The notes: a model not told the origin generated them from the letters alone. A stretch of 9,156 bases of DNA from DAOTVD01 sp034437075 (GCA_034437075.1 DAOTVD010000472.1:1-9156); one strand, 5' to 3'; numbered from the stretch's first letter, positions 1 to 6,507 are shown. Made by a program: numbers and translations.

Positions 1-24
1 CGAGGGCTTAAGCCCTCGGTTTTG
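1..24 (+). terminator. Perfect palindrome with T-run, probable terminator at the window edge
   Basis: Positions 1-18 are a perfect 18-bp inverted repeat (CGAGGGCTT/AAGCCCTCG), followed by GG and a T4 run at 20-23 on the plus strand. This is the shape of a rho-independent terminator for a plus-strand gene to the left of the window. Because the stem is symmetric it could also stop minus-strand transcripts coming from the permease operon, but the sequence beyond position 1 is not visible. The stem may extend leftward. Confidence 0.5.
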
Positions 25-104
25 GCAGAAAAAACATTTGTGTTTGTTTTGAACTGTCCATTAGAACATATACCGTTATCCGATATTACGCTATACGATA
101 GAAA

Positions 105-120
105 AAAGCTGCACGGCTTT
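105..120 (-). terminator. Weak hairpin at the end of the permease operon
   Basis: On the minus strand the MalG-like stop codon runs into AAAGC, a 6-nt loop, and GCTTT followed by further T residues (T6 in all, ending near 102). A 5-bp stem is short for an intrinsic terminator, so this is only a candidate. The stronger palindrome at 1-18 may be the real operon end. The rest of 24-104 is AT-rich with no gene seen. Confidence 0.25.
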
Positions 121-976
121 ACCCCTTCACAGCGCCGGCGGTCAGGCCCTCCACAATGCGCTGCTGGAAGATCAAGACCAGGACGATCAGCGGCACAGTC
201 ACGACCACCGCCGCCGCCATGACTTCCGCGATGGGCTCTTGGCGCGCGATTTCGCCCGTAAAGAGCGCAATCGCCACGGTGACCGTATGCGCGCCGTCGT
301 TGGGCAGCGTGAAGGTCAGCGCGAACAGGTATTCATTCCACGCCGCGATAAACGCCAGCAGACCCGTCGTCACCAGCGCGGGCGCGGTCAGGGGCACCAA
401 AATGCGGTAGAAGGTCTGGAAGGGCGTGGCACCATCCACCAACGCCGCTTGTTCGATCTCGTTGGGCAGGCCCTTAAAGAAGGAGGTCAGCACCCAGACC
501 GTAAAGGGCAGCGTAAAGATGGGGTAGGTCAGCACCAGGCTAATCAGGCTGCCGTACACGTCCAAATCTTGGACGATTTCGAACAAGCCCGCTAGCACGG
601 AAATCTGCGGGAACATGGTCATCGAGAGCACCAGATACAGCATCACACTCCGCCCGGCGAAGCGCACCCGCCCCAGCGCATAGGCCGCGAACGACCCCAC
701 GATCAGCGCCAACAGCACCGTAATGCTACTCACCAGCGCGGAGTTAAACAGCGCGGTTAAGAACGCATCGCTGCCGAGCACGGCATCGTAGTTTTGCTCG
801 GTCGGGTTTTCATGCACGAGGCCGTCAATCGCCTGGTTCACCGCCGACTCGGATTTCAGCGAGGTGTTGAATGCCCAATAGAACGGAAAGATCGTGTAGA
901 AGAAGATCAGCAGCACGGCCAACCAAAAGGCCACGCGCTTGATGATATTCCAAACTTGATTTTCTTGACGTTCCAT
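119..976 (-). CDS. MalG-like carbohydrate ABC transporter permease
   Basis: Inner-membrane permease of a CUT1-type sugar importer, 285 residues, the usual family length. About six membrane segments are visible, starting at residues 17-35, 73-100 and 111-132. The cytoplasmic EAA loop that docks the ATPase lies near residues 171-196 (EIEQAALVDGA, then ILVPL). The C-terminus, GLTAGAVKG, is typical of MalG-type subunits. The ATG at 976 is preferred over an in-frame GTG at 994 because a GGAGG lies about 9 nt upstream of it. That Shine-Dalgarno sits inside the last codons of the MalF-like gene, whose stop codon ends 1 nt before this ATG, so translation is probably coupled. It pairs with the MalF-like subunit to form the channel. 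The transported sugar cannot be read from the sequence. Confidence 0.93.
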   Translation of the reverse strand: MERQENQVWNIIKRVAFWLAVLLIFFYTIFPFYWAFNTSLKSESAVNQAIDGLVHENPTEQNYDAVLGSDAFLTALFNSALVSSITVLLALIVGSFAAYALGRVRFAGRSVMLYLVLSMTMFPQISVLAGLFEIVQDLDVYGSLISLVLTYPIFTLPFTVWVLTSFFKGLPNEIEQAALVDGATPFQTFYRILVPLTAPALVTTGLLAFIAAWNEYLFALTFTLPNDGAHTVTVAIALFTGEIARQEPIAEVMAAAVVVTVPLIVLVLIFQQRIVEGLTAGAVKG

Positions 977-977
977 T

Positions 978-3620
978 TTATTGATCCTCCACACCGAGGG
1001 TTTGCACGTAGATGATGGTAAAGATCAGGATGATGATGAAGATCACCACGCCAATCGCGGCGGCGTATCCCCCATCCTGGTTGGATATCAGCGTTTCGTA
1101 GTTGTACGTCGCCATCGTGAGCTTCGCTCGGCCCAGCAACACCTGGAAGACATCGAACACGCGCAATGCATCCAGCGTGCGGAAGACCAACGCCACGGCA
1201 ATTGTAGGCCGCAAAAGGGGTAGGGTCAGGCTGAAGAACTGGCGCACCTTGCTCGCGCCGTCCACGTCGGCGGCTTCGTAAATATCGCCGGGGATGGTCT
1301 GCAAGCCCGCCAGCAACAACAGGGCCATAAAGGGCGTCGTTTTCCAGATGTCGATGGCCGCCATCACCGGAATTTGTAAATCCGGGTTGGCCAACCACGC
1401 TTGGGAGGACTCCAGCAGGCCGGTTTGCACCGCAAAGGCGTTAAACACGCCCGATTGATTGTCGCGCAGCATGACCTCCCACAAGCGCGCCGAAACGACC
1501 GTCGGCACGGCCCAGGGGATGAGCATGGCCGCGCGCAGCGCGCCGCGGCCCACAAATTGGCTGTTCACCACCAGGGCGACGAACATGCCCAGGATGAGCT
1601 CGAAGAAGACCGAGATAAACGTAAATTGGATGGTGTTGCCAAACGCCTCGATGAAGTCCGAGTCCAGCCCGCTAACGGCCAGCGCGCTCTCGCCGCCGAT
1701 GCCGAAATGATAGGCCGTTGTGTAGCCCTCCACGGCCAGCAGGTTGCGCGTTTCCATCTCGCGCCCTTCCGCGCCCAGCAGATCATCGCCCGTCCAGATG
1801 AATTCATCCTCATCATTGAAGACGTTATCATAGGGCACAGGCTGCATGATCATTTCTTCCAGGGGCACCGCGCGTAATTCCTGCGCGTTTAGTTGGCGGC
1901 CTTCTTCGCTATAGAGCGCGCCACCCTCCCAGATGAGGTTGCCTTCTTCGTCAAATACCGCTTCGTATTCCAGCGGCACCAGCACGGCCCCTTCATCCGG
2001 CAGGGGGATGAGGTCATCCTCGTCCACTTCTTCGCCCTGTTCGTTGAACAGGTCGTCACCTTCCCAGATGAGTTCGCCCGCGTCGTTGAACAATTCGTCA
2101 TATGCGACTTCGGTCTGGGTGGTTTCGCCGTCTTCGGCTTCAACTTCTGTGGTGACGGCACCCTGGGCCAAGACATCCACCTCTATGAAGATGGCCGTCT
2201 CCTCGGTGACTTCGAGCAAGCGGGGTAATTCTTCGCCTTCGGCACCGAACACCGGCGCCTGGAAGGAGAAGAAATCGCCATCCGGGCGGAAGGTCTGGTA
2301 AATGCCGAATTCGGGCGTGTTCTCGTACATACGATAGCCAATGAACAATTCTTCGCCATCTTCGGTGAAGACGCGCCCAGTATACGGCTCGAAATCGCCA
2401 TCTTCTACCAAGAAACCATAGTACGTTACGCTGCCCAGTTCCACCTCAGACAGATTGAGACTCCGCCCAGCCCATTCTTCAGTGCGCGTGTTCAGTTGCA
2501 GGCGCGGGTCGTCGGGGTCGTCGGCGGTGGGTTGGGTAAAGAGCGTGGGCGGGTTTTCGATGATGTCCAGGTCTTCGTTGAAGATGACATCAAAGAAGAT
2601 GGGCGTGGGTTCTTCGCCGTCTAGGTTATACAAGTCTTCGGCCAAGAAGATGCGGAAGAACTCTTGCTGGGCGCCCGCCTCGATTTCTGCTTCGGTCAAT
2701 TGCGTTTCGCCGAAGATGCGCGTGCCGGGCTCTACCAAGCTGCCATCGCCATTAAATAAGCCCCGCCGGAAAAGCCCTTCGTTGCCGATACTTTCCCATT
2801 CGATTTGGCCATCGCTCGTGGTTTCGCACTCATCCGACTCGGGGTCGGTTTGGCAATCGACCGTATCCAGGCGGATGGTGAGCAAATCGCGATAATTATC
2901 CAGGCCGACGAAATTGGCTTCGCGCGCCGAGCCGAAGCGTTTATCCGTCAGGCTGGTGATGAAGGTTTGCTCCAAGGGCCGCGCGGCCACAAGGATCAGC
3001 ACGGCTACGGTGGGGATGAGCAGATTCCAGGCCACGCGCGCGCTCGCCGAGCCCAGCGATTCTTCGCCTTTGAAGATGATCTGGATAATGCTATCCAGCC
3101 AGCGTAAGGCCACAAAGAAGATTGCCGCTGCGACCAGGAAAGGTAACAACAAGGGCAGCGCGGCTTCCAGGGTCCACACTTCTTCGGGCGGGCCGCCCTG
3201 CACCTCCCGCGTTTCGGAGGCCGTCACGAACAGCAACGCGCCGATGATAATCGAAAAGACGATGAGCCAAGTCAGCGACACCACCGCCCAGCGCGCGGGC
3301 GCGATCTGCCAACTGAGCAGTTGTACCCCAAGAAAGACGAACGTCGCCCCCAGCCCCACAACCAAGACGGGGATGACAATGCCAAAGTTTTCTAAAAAGG
3401 CGAGCACTGGCGATTGGTCAGAATCGTCCTGAACGGCTTCGACGAATGCATCCGTGCCGCTGATCCAAATGCCAAGAATCGCGATGGCGCCGACGCCAAG
3501 CACCACAAATAGGGCGGCCAGTAGTGTTAAATATAGTTTTTCTTGGGAATTCGGATCGCGGCTAACCGGGCCAAACTGCGAGCCGCTACCATTGTTTTCT
3601 TTATTATGTGAGGATTGCAT
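978..3620 (-). CDS. Giant MalF-like carbohydrate ABC transporter permease with large extracytoplasmic insertion
   Basis: Permease partner of the MalG-like subunit, 880 residues against about 300 in most relatives. About four extra hydrophobic segments come first (roughly 29-53, 78-103, 110-133, 152-175). The conserved core begins with a segment at 195-216, then SLTDKRF and FVGLDNYRDLL (237-247), and resumes at 656-686 (FIEAFGNTIQFTF). The core ends with the EAA loop at 779-802 (IYEAADVDGAS, then LTLPLLRP) and a last segment at 851-872. Residues about 248-654 are an acidic insertion, expected outside the membrane, with three 45-residue repeats and the protein's only two cysteines. The ATG at 3620 has GGAG 6 nt upstream; an in-frame TTG at 3659 has no such site and lies in the intergenic hairpin region. 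The reading frame is intact and the core motifs are complete, so this does not look like a frameshift artefact. Confidence 0.93.
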   Translation of the reverse strand: MQSSHNKENNGSGSQFGPVSRDPNSQEKLYLTLLAALFVVLGVGAIAILGIWISGTDAFVEAVQDDSDQSPVLAFLENFGIVIPVLVVGLGATFVFLGVQLLSWQIAPARWAVVSLTWLIVFSIIIGALLFVTASETREVQGGPPEEVWTLEAALPLLLPFLVAAAIFFVALRWLDSIIQIIFKGEESLGSASARVAWNLLIPTVAVLILVAARPLEQTFITSLTDKRFGSAREANFVGLDNYRDLLTIRLDTVDCQTDPESDECETTSDGQIEWESIGNEGLFRRGLFNGDGSLVEPGTRIFGETQLTEAEIEAGAQQEFFRIFLAEDLYNLDGEEPTPIFFDVIFNEDLDIIENPPTLFTQPTADDPDDPRLQLNTRTEEWAGRSLNLSEVELGSVTYYGFLVEDGDFEPYTGRVFTEDGEELFIGYRMYENTPEFGIYQTFRPDGDFFSFQAPVFGAEGEELPRLLEVTEETAIFIEVDVLAQGAVTTEVEAEDGETTQTEVAYDELFNDAGELIWEGDDLFNEQGEEVDEDDLIPLPDEGAVLVPLEYEAVFDEEGNLIWEGGALYSEEGRQLNAQELRAVPLEEMIMQPVPYDNVFNDEDEFIWTGDDLLGAEGREMETRNLLAVEGYTTAYHFGIGGESALAVSGLDSDFIEAFGNTIQFTFISVFFELILGMFVALVVNSQFVGRGALRAAMLIPWAVPTVVSARLWEVMLRDNQSGVFNAFAVQTGLLESSQAWLANPDLQIPVMAAIDIWKTTPFMALLLLAGLQTIPGDIYEAADVDGASKVRQFFSLTLPLLRPTIAVALVFRTLDALRVFDVFQVLLGRAKLTMATYNYETLISNQDGGYAAAIGVVIFIIILIFTIIYVQTLGVEDQ
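1659..2879 (-). other. Acidic extracytoplasmic insertion within the MalF-like permease
   Basis: Corresponds to residues about 248-654. In ordinary MalF-like permeases the FVGLDNY segment is followed within roughly ten residues by the segment seen here as FIEAFGNT; here about 400 residues intervene. The stretch is rich in Asp and Glu: residues 501-640 hold 39 acidic residues against 4 Arg and no Lys. It looks beta-rich, with short motifs of the form F-x-x-(D/E)-G-(E)-(E)-L recurring about every few tens of residues. The topology of the flanking segments places it on the binding-protein side. I recognise no named domain in it. Confidence 0.75.
1722..2102 (-). repeat. Three tandem 45-residue (135-bp) repeats in the MalF-like insertion
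   Basis: Repeat units begin at Tyr507, Tyr552 and Tyr597, exactly 45 residues apart; the third unit is partial. The shared pattern is Y-(D/E)-x-(L/V)-F-(N/D)-(D/E)-x-x-x-(L/F)-I-W-x-G-x-x-L, then EG or QG, and later a conserved Leu. At DNA level the plus-strand octamer ccagatga recurs at 2064, 1929 and 1794, again 135 bp apart, so the duplication is still visible in the nucleotides. The composition suggests beta-hairpins, loosely like YD or MORN-type repeats, but I cannot assign a family. Confidence 0.85.
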
Positions 3621-3657
3621 AAAAGACTCCGAACTATTCACCCATTCTAACGAACAC

Positions 3658-3683
3658 AAGAGACAGCGTTACCGCTGCCTCTT
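3658..3683 (-). promoter_or_regulatory. Intercistronic hairpin 2 (binding protein/permease)
   Basis: An 11-bp stem (AAGAGACAGCG against CGCTGCCTCTT, one G-T wobble) with a 4-nt loop, 37 nt upstream of the permease ATG. No T-run follows on the minus strand, so it is not a classical terminator. It is more likely an mRNA-stabilising or attenuating element between the genes. Confidence 0.6.
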
Positions 3684-3694
3684 GCACGACATGT

Positions 3695-3720
3695 GGGCCG
3701 GGGCGCGTCGCCCCGCACCC
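3695..3720 (-). promoter_or_regulatory. Intercistronic hairpin 1, GC-rich (binding protein/permease)
   Basis: A perfect 7-bp GC stem (CGGGGCG/CGCCCCG at 3699-3705 and 3709-3715) with a 3-nt loop, extended by GGG/CCC across a small internal loop. It lies 16 nt after the stop codon of the solute-binding protein. A 3'-terminal hairpin of this sort can block 3'-5' exonucleases. No T-run follows. Confidence 0.6.
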
Positions 3721-3736
3721 ATCAGGCATAGCTAGC

Positions 3737-5071
3737 TTATTGGGCCAGGATTTCTTCCAGGTCCAGTTCGAGCTGTTCCATCGCTTCTTCGGCTTCGGCT
3801 TCACCCGTCAGCACGTTGTGCACAGCGCTGAAGTAAGCCACCGACACTTCGTTGTACTGCTCGCCAGCGACCGTGGACGGACGCGGGGTGGCGTTGATGA
3901 ACACATCGAGCAGGCTACCGAAGAACGGCGCAGCTTCCAGGATTTGCTCATCTTCGTACAGGCTCTCGATGGTGGGGTTCAGGCTCGCACCGATGGCGCG
4001 TAGTTTCTGGCTTTCGGGGCCGGCCAAGAAGACGGCCAGCGCGGCGGCGGCGTCTACGTTTTCGCTGTACTGGCTAACGGCCAGGTTCCAGCCACCCAGG
4101 CAGGCGGCGCGGCCAGCTTCACCAGCGGGCAAGGGCGCGACATCAAACATCACGGCGATGGGGCTGTCTTCGGCGTTGCCCAGGCTAAAGGCGTAGGGCC
4201 AGTTGCGCATGAACGCGGCGTTGCCCTGCTGCCATTGGTTACGGGCATCTTCTTCTTGGTAGCTAGTGACACCAGACGGGCTGATGGTGCCAACCCAGCC
4301 GGCGGCCTGTTCTAGGGTTTCGATCCACGCTTCGTCGGTCACCTGGATGCGGCCATCGGGGCTCACAATGGTGGTGCCGCTGGAGGACGCCTGCCATTCG
4401 ATGGCGTCGCAGGTCAAACCTTCGTAGCTATTACCTTGCCAAACGAAGCCCCAGAAATCTTCATTACCGGTTTCTTCGCGGACACCCGCTTGGATGGTTT
4501 CAGCAGCGGCTTCGAGTTCATCCCAGGTCTGGGGAACTTCCAGGCCATATTCTTCCAGCAGGTCCGTGCGGTAGTACAGCAGGCCAGCGTCGGTGAACCA
4601 GGGGAGGGCCACCAATTCGCCGTCAACCGTGTTGTTTTCCACAATTGGGTCGAAGTAGCTATCGATCAGGTCATCGGAAGCATATTGGCTCATATCGACC
4701 ATGTGCTCGGCCAAGATGGCGGGCCAGATCACGTCAATCTGATACAGGTCGATGTCCGAGCTTTCCTGCTCCAAGAATTGCAGGTAGAAGGCCAAACGAT
4801 CCGTGGCGCTGTCCGGGGTTTCGAACAGTTCGACGGTGACATTCGAGCACTTTTCCATGTAGAAGTCGACGGCTTGCTGGGTCACTTCTTGCTCGGCACC
4901 CACCGCACCCGTCACGATGGTCACGGTGGCTTCTTCTTCAGTTCCGCAATTGACCTCAGTCTCTTCCGGAATGGTGTAATCCATTGCATCATCTTGGGCG
5001 CCCACGAAGGGAACGGCCACAGCCAATGCCATCGCGAGTGCGAGGCCCAGTACGAGAAGACGTTTAAGCAT
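3737..5071 (-). CDS. Family-1 extracellular sugar-binding protein (MalE/trehalose-maltose-binding-like)
   Basis: Captures the sugar outside the membrane and delivers it to the MalF/MalG-like channel. It has 444 residues, normal for the family. Residues 1-25 form a signal peptide (MLKRLL start, hydrophobic core, VGA then Gln26) with no lipobox cysteine, so it should be released or anchored by other means. Family-typical segments are DLYQIDVIWPAILAEH (108-123), LPWFTDAGLLYYRTD (156-170), AAFMRNWPYAF (285-295) and CLGGWNLAVS (324-333). These most resemble trehalose/maltose/sucrose-type binding proteins, but the ligand is inference. Four Cys (42, 75, 221, 324) could form disulfides. The ATG has GGAG about 6 nt upstream. 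It is the first structural gene downstream of the LacI-type regulator and the gene most likely to be expressed in excess. Confidence 0.93.
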   Translation of the reverse strand: MLKRLLVLGLALAMALAVAVPFVGAQDDAMDYTIPEETEVNCGTEEEATVTIVTGAVGAEQEVTQQAVDFYMEKCSNVTVELFETPDSATDRLAFYLQFLEQESSDIDLYQIDVIWPAILAEHMVDMSQYASDDLIDSYFDPIVENNTVDGELVALPWFTDAGLLYYRTDLLEEYGLEVPQTWDELEAAAETIQAGVREETGNEDFWGFVWQGNSYEGLTCDAIEWQASSSGTTIVSPDGRIQVTDEAWIETLEQAAGWVGTISPSGVTSYQEEDARNQWQQGNAAFMRNWPYAFSLGNAEDSPIAVMFDVAPLPAGEAGRAACLGGWNLAVSQYSENVDAAAALAVFLAGPESQKLRAIGASLNPTIESLYEDEQILEAAPFFGSLLDVFINATPRPSTVAGEQYNEVSVAYFSAVHNVLTGEAEAEEAMEQLELDLEEILAQ

Positions 5072-5174
5072 TGTTCACTCCAAATTAACTACTTGATCTT
5101 ACAAAATATACGAAAGGCGGTTGATCATTCATCGAGCATCGTTGTCAACTACTTGTGATAAACACCTCCCTTTT

Positions 5175-5201
5175 CCTCTCGCAAAAATAATCCGCTCGCA
5201 A
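5175..5201 (-). repeat. Direct repeat pair in the binding-protein leader/promoter region
   Basis: On the minus strand TTGCGAGCGG and TTGCGAGAGG (9 of 10 identical) start 17 bp apart. Direct repeats at 1.6 helical turns could be an activator site. Another exact 9-bp repeat, aactacttg, occurs at 5087-5095 and 5147-5155. No copy of the 14-bp LacI-type palindrome from 6380 is present in 5072-5282. Confidence 0.4.
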
Positions 5202-5237
5202 TAATGTTAAGTAAACTATTTGTCGGACTTTGTGCAT

Positions 5238-5265
5238 AGTATAGCTTGTCAGACGCATGATACAA
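5238..5265 (-). promoter_or_regulatory. Candidate promoter for the sugar-transport genes
   Basis: The minus strand carries TATACT (5243 to 5238) with TTGTAT 16 bp upstream (5265 to 5260). The -10 is good but the -35 matches only at TTG. It lies in the 211-bp gap between the regulator and the binding-protein gene. A TTGACA at 5148-5143 is present but no acceptable -10 follows at normal spacing. The region is AT-rich compared with its neighbours and clearly non-coding. Confidence 0.3.
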
Positions 5266-5282
5266 ATTTTCTGATATTTTTT

Positions 5283-6284
5283 TTACACAGTCTCACGGCG
5301 CACGATCTCCAAAGGCAACTGCATCTGGTGCAATTCGGGCGCGACCGCGCCCAGCGCGACCCATTCTAGCAGGCGTTCGGCGGCCAATTGGCCGCTGAGG
5401 TACAGCGGTTGGTGCACGGTGGTTAAGCCCATGGTGGCTGCCGCCGGGATGTCATCGAAGCCGATGATGGCTAGGTCTTGCGGCACCCGCAGATGCAATT
5501 CGCGCGCGGCCTGCATAGCCCCGAAGGCCAGCGTATCACTCGCTGCCACGATGGCCGTGGGCCGGTCGGGTTCGCGCAGCATGGTTTTCACCAATTGCGC
5601 CGCGCCCACCTGCGTGCGCGGGCCGAACAAACACCATTCGTCCAGATACGGCAAGCCTGCTGCGTTCATCGCGGCCTTGAACCCTTCGAAGCGCTGTTGC
5701 GACACAAACACGCCCAGTTGATCATCTAAAAAATCACCCAAAAAGCCGATCAGCGCATGGTCATTTTGGATAATATATTCGGTAGCCAAGCGGCCACCTT
5801 CGAAATTGTCGATACACACATGGGGATAATGTTGGATGGGTTGCTCGGCTACGGCCACAATCGGAAAGTCTGGCGCGCTGGCGTGGATGGCCGCTTCATC
5901 AAAGGGCATTGTCAGCACCAGCAGGCCATCGACCCGCCGCCCGGTTACGATGTCGTGCAGACGGCGTTGCATATGTTCGGGGTGGCGCACGCTATACAAC
6001 ACCAGATCGTATTCGGAGGCATCCAACACGGCTTGGATGCCGTTCAGGCGCTCCACAAAAGACGGAATAGTGAAAAGCGGGGATAAAACCCCCAGCGTAT
6101 AGGCCCGCCCCCCGACCAAAGTGCGCGCGGCGCTGTTGGGCCGAAAGCCCAGCGCATCAATAGCAGACAACACTTTTTGGCGTGTGGCTTCGCTCACCTG
6201 TTGGCTGTTGTTCAGCACACGAGACACAGTGGCTACTCCGACACCCGCTGCTTCAGCGACATCTCGAATGGTAGGGGTTCGCAT
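5283..6284 (-). CDS. LacI-family transcriptional regulator
   Basis: DNA-binding sugar-responsive regulator, 333 residues, normal for the family. The N-terminal helix-turn-helix is at residues 5-26 (TIRDVAEAAGVGVATVSRVL), followed by the hinge with SAARTL at 51-56, whose Leu would insert at a central CpG. A periplasmic-binding-protein-like effector domain fills the rest, ending with the typical GFDDIP and VHQP segments. The ATG at 6284 is preferred over a TTG three codons earlier because family members start just ahead of the helix-turn-helix; no clear Shine-Dalgarno precedes either. It is transcribed toward the transporter genes, which are its likely targets. A palindrome with a central CG in the promoter region implies that it also represses itself. 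The inducer is presumably the imported sugar or a derivative. Confidence 0.95.
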   Translation of the reverse strand: MRTPTIRDVAEAAGVGVATVSRVLNNSQQVSEATRQKVLSAIDALGFRPNSAARTLVGGRAYTLGVLSPLFTIPSFVERLNGIQAVLDASEYDLVLYSVRHPEHMQRRLHDIVTGRRVDGLLVLTMPFDEAAIHASAPDFPIVAVAEQPIQHYPHVCIDNFEGGRLATEYIIQNDHALIGFLGDFLDDQLGVFVSQQRFEGFKAAMNAAGLPYLDEWCLFGPRTQVGAAQLVKTMLREPDRPTAIVAASDTLAFGAMQAARELHLRVPQDLAIIGFDDIPAAATMGLTTVHQPLYLSGQLAAERLLEWVALGAVAPELHQMQLPLEIVRRETV

Positions 6285-6379
6285 AAGGTGCAAAACACAG
6301 AAGAAAGAATCACTACTTTACTTTTTATGACGGTTTTTTCAGCATCCTGGAGCGCGTTTACCAGCGATGTTGCCATCCG

Positions 6380-6393
6380 TGGAAACGTTTCCA
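6380..6393. promoter_or_regulatory. LacI-family operator
   Basis: TGGAAACGTTTCCA is a perfect 14-bp palindrome with the central CG typical of LacI/CcpA-type operators. It begins about 8 bp downstream of the predicted transcription start of the regulator promoter, a position where a bound repressor would block transcription. It therefore supports autoregulation by the adjacent LacI-family protein. Confidence 0.8.
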
Positions 6394-6407
6394 TGAGAAC
6401 TATGTGA

Positions 6408-6436
6408 ATTGTAGCGGCTCATTCAAAACTTGTCAA
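6408..6436 (-). promoter_or_regulatory. Sigma-70 promoter of the LacI-family gene
   Basis: On the minus strand TTGACA (6436 to 6431) and TACAAT (6413 to 6408) are separated by exactly 17 bp, giving a predicted start near 6401. The -35 is perfect and the -10 matches in five of six positions. The mRNA would carry about 115 nt of leader including the operator. Confidence 0.75.
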
Positions 6437-6447
6437 CACTATCAAGA

Positions 6448-6476
6448 TTGACGCCGTGTATCTTTTTTTTTGCTAG
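6448..6476 (+). promoter_or_regulatory. Weak candidate promoter for the dehydrogenase gene
   Basis: TTGACG at 6448-6453 is a good -35, but the hexamer 17 bp downstream (TGCTAG) is a poor -10; the spacer contains a T9 run. It lies back to back with the regulator promoter, with 11 bp between the two -35 elements. A start near 6483 would give a leader of about 150 nt. Confidence 0.2.
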
Positions 6477-6507
6477 TCTCCTTCGGTGCCCAAAATTTTT
6501 GAGCGGC

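Noticed and set aside
22..222. A 66-codon plus-strand frame at the left edge
   Set aside because: Its second half overlaps the MalG-like gene antisense, and it becomes an Arg/Pro-rich tail with no family signal.
1401..1877. A 158-codon plus-strand frame opposite the MalF-like gene
   Set aside because: The composition is rich in His, Arg and Gln, typical of an antisense shadow, and it sits over well-conserved permease core.
3621..3659. An upstream TTG start adding 13 residues to the MalF-like protein
   Set aside because: No Shine-Dalgarno precedes it and the extension contains the GGAG that serves the ATG at 3620; it also begins inside the intercistronic hairpin.
5121..5148. TTGA...TCAA inverted ends upstream of the binding-protein gene as a second LacI operator
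   Set aside because: Only the outer four bases are symmetric; the inside does not match the palindrome or the 14-bp operator at 6380.
4436..5158. A 240-codon open frame on the plus strand antisense to the binding-protein gene
   Set aside because: It lies opposite a gene with clear family motifs and a signal peptide, and its translation shows no recognisable domain; it reflects codon bias of the real gene.
5162..5171. A strong Shine-Dalgarno-like AGGGAGGTGT on the minus strand in the transporter leader
   Set aside because: No start codon with a sustained open frame follows at normal distance, so it is not evidence for a hidden gene; at most it marks a leader peptide of a few codons.
5249..5282. 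A plus-strand terminator (TCAGA/TCTGA stem before T8) in the regulator/binding-protein gap
   Set aside because: The stem is only 5 bp with a 16-nt loop and there is no plus-strand gene upstream for it to end.
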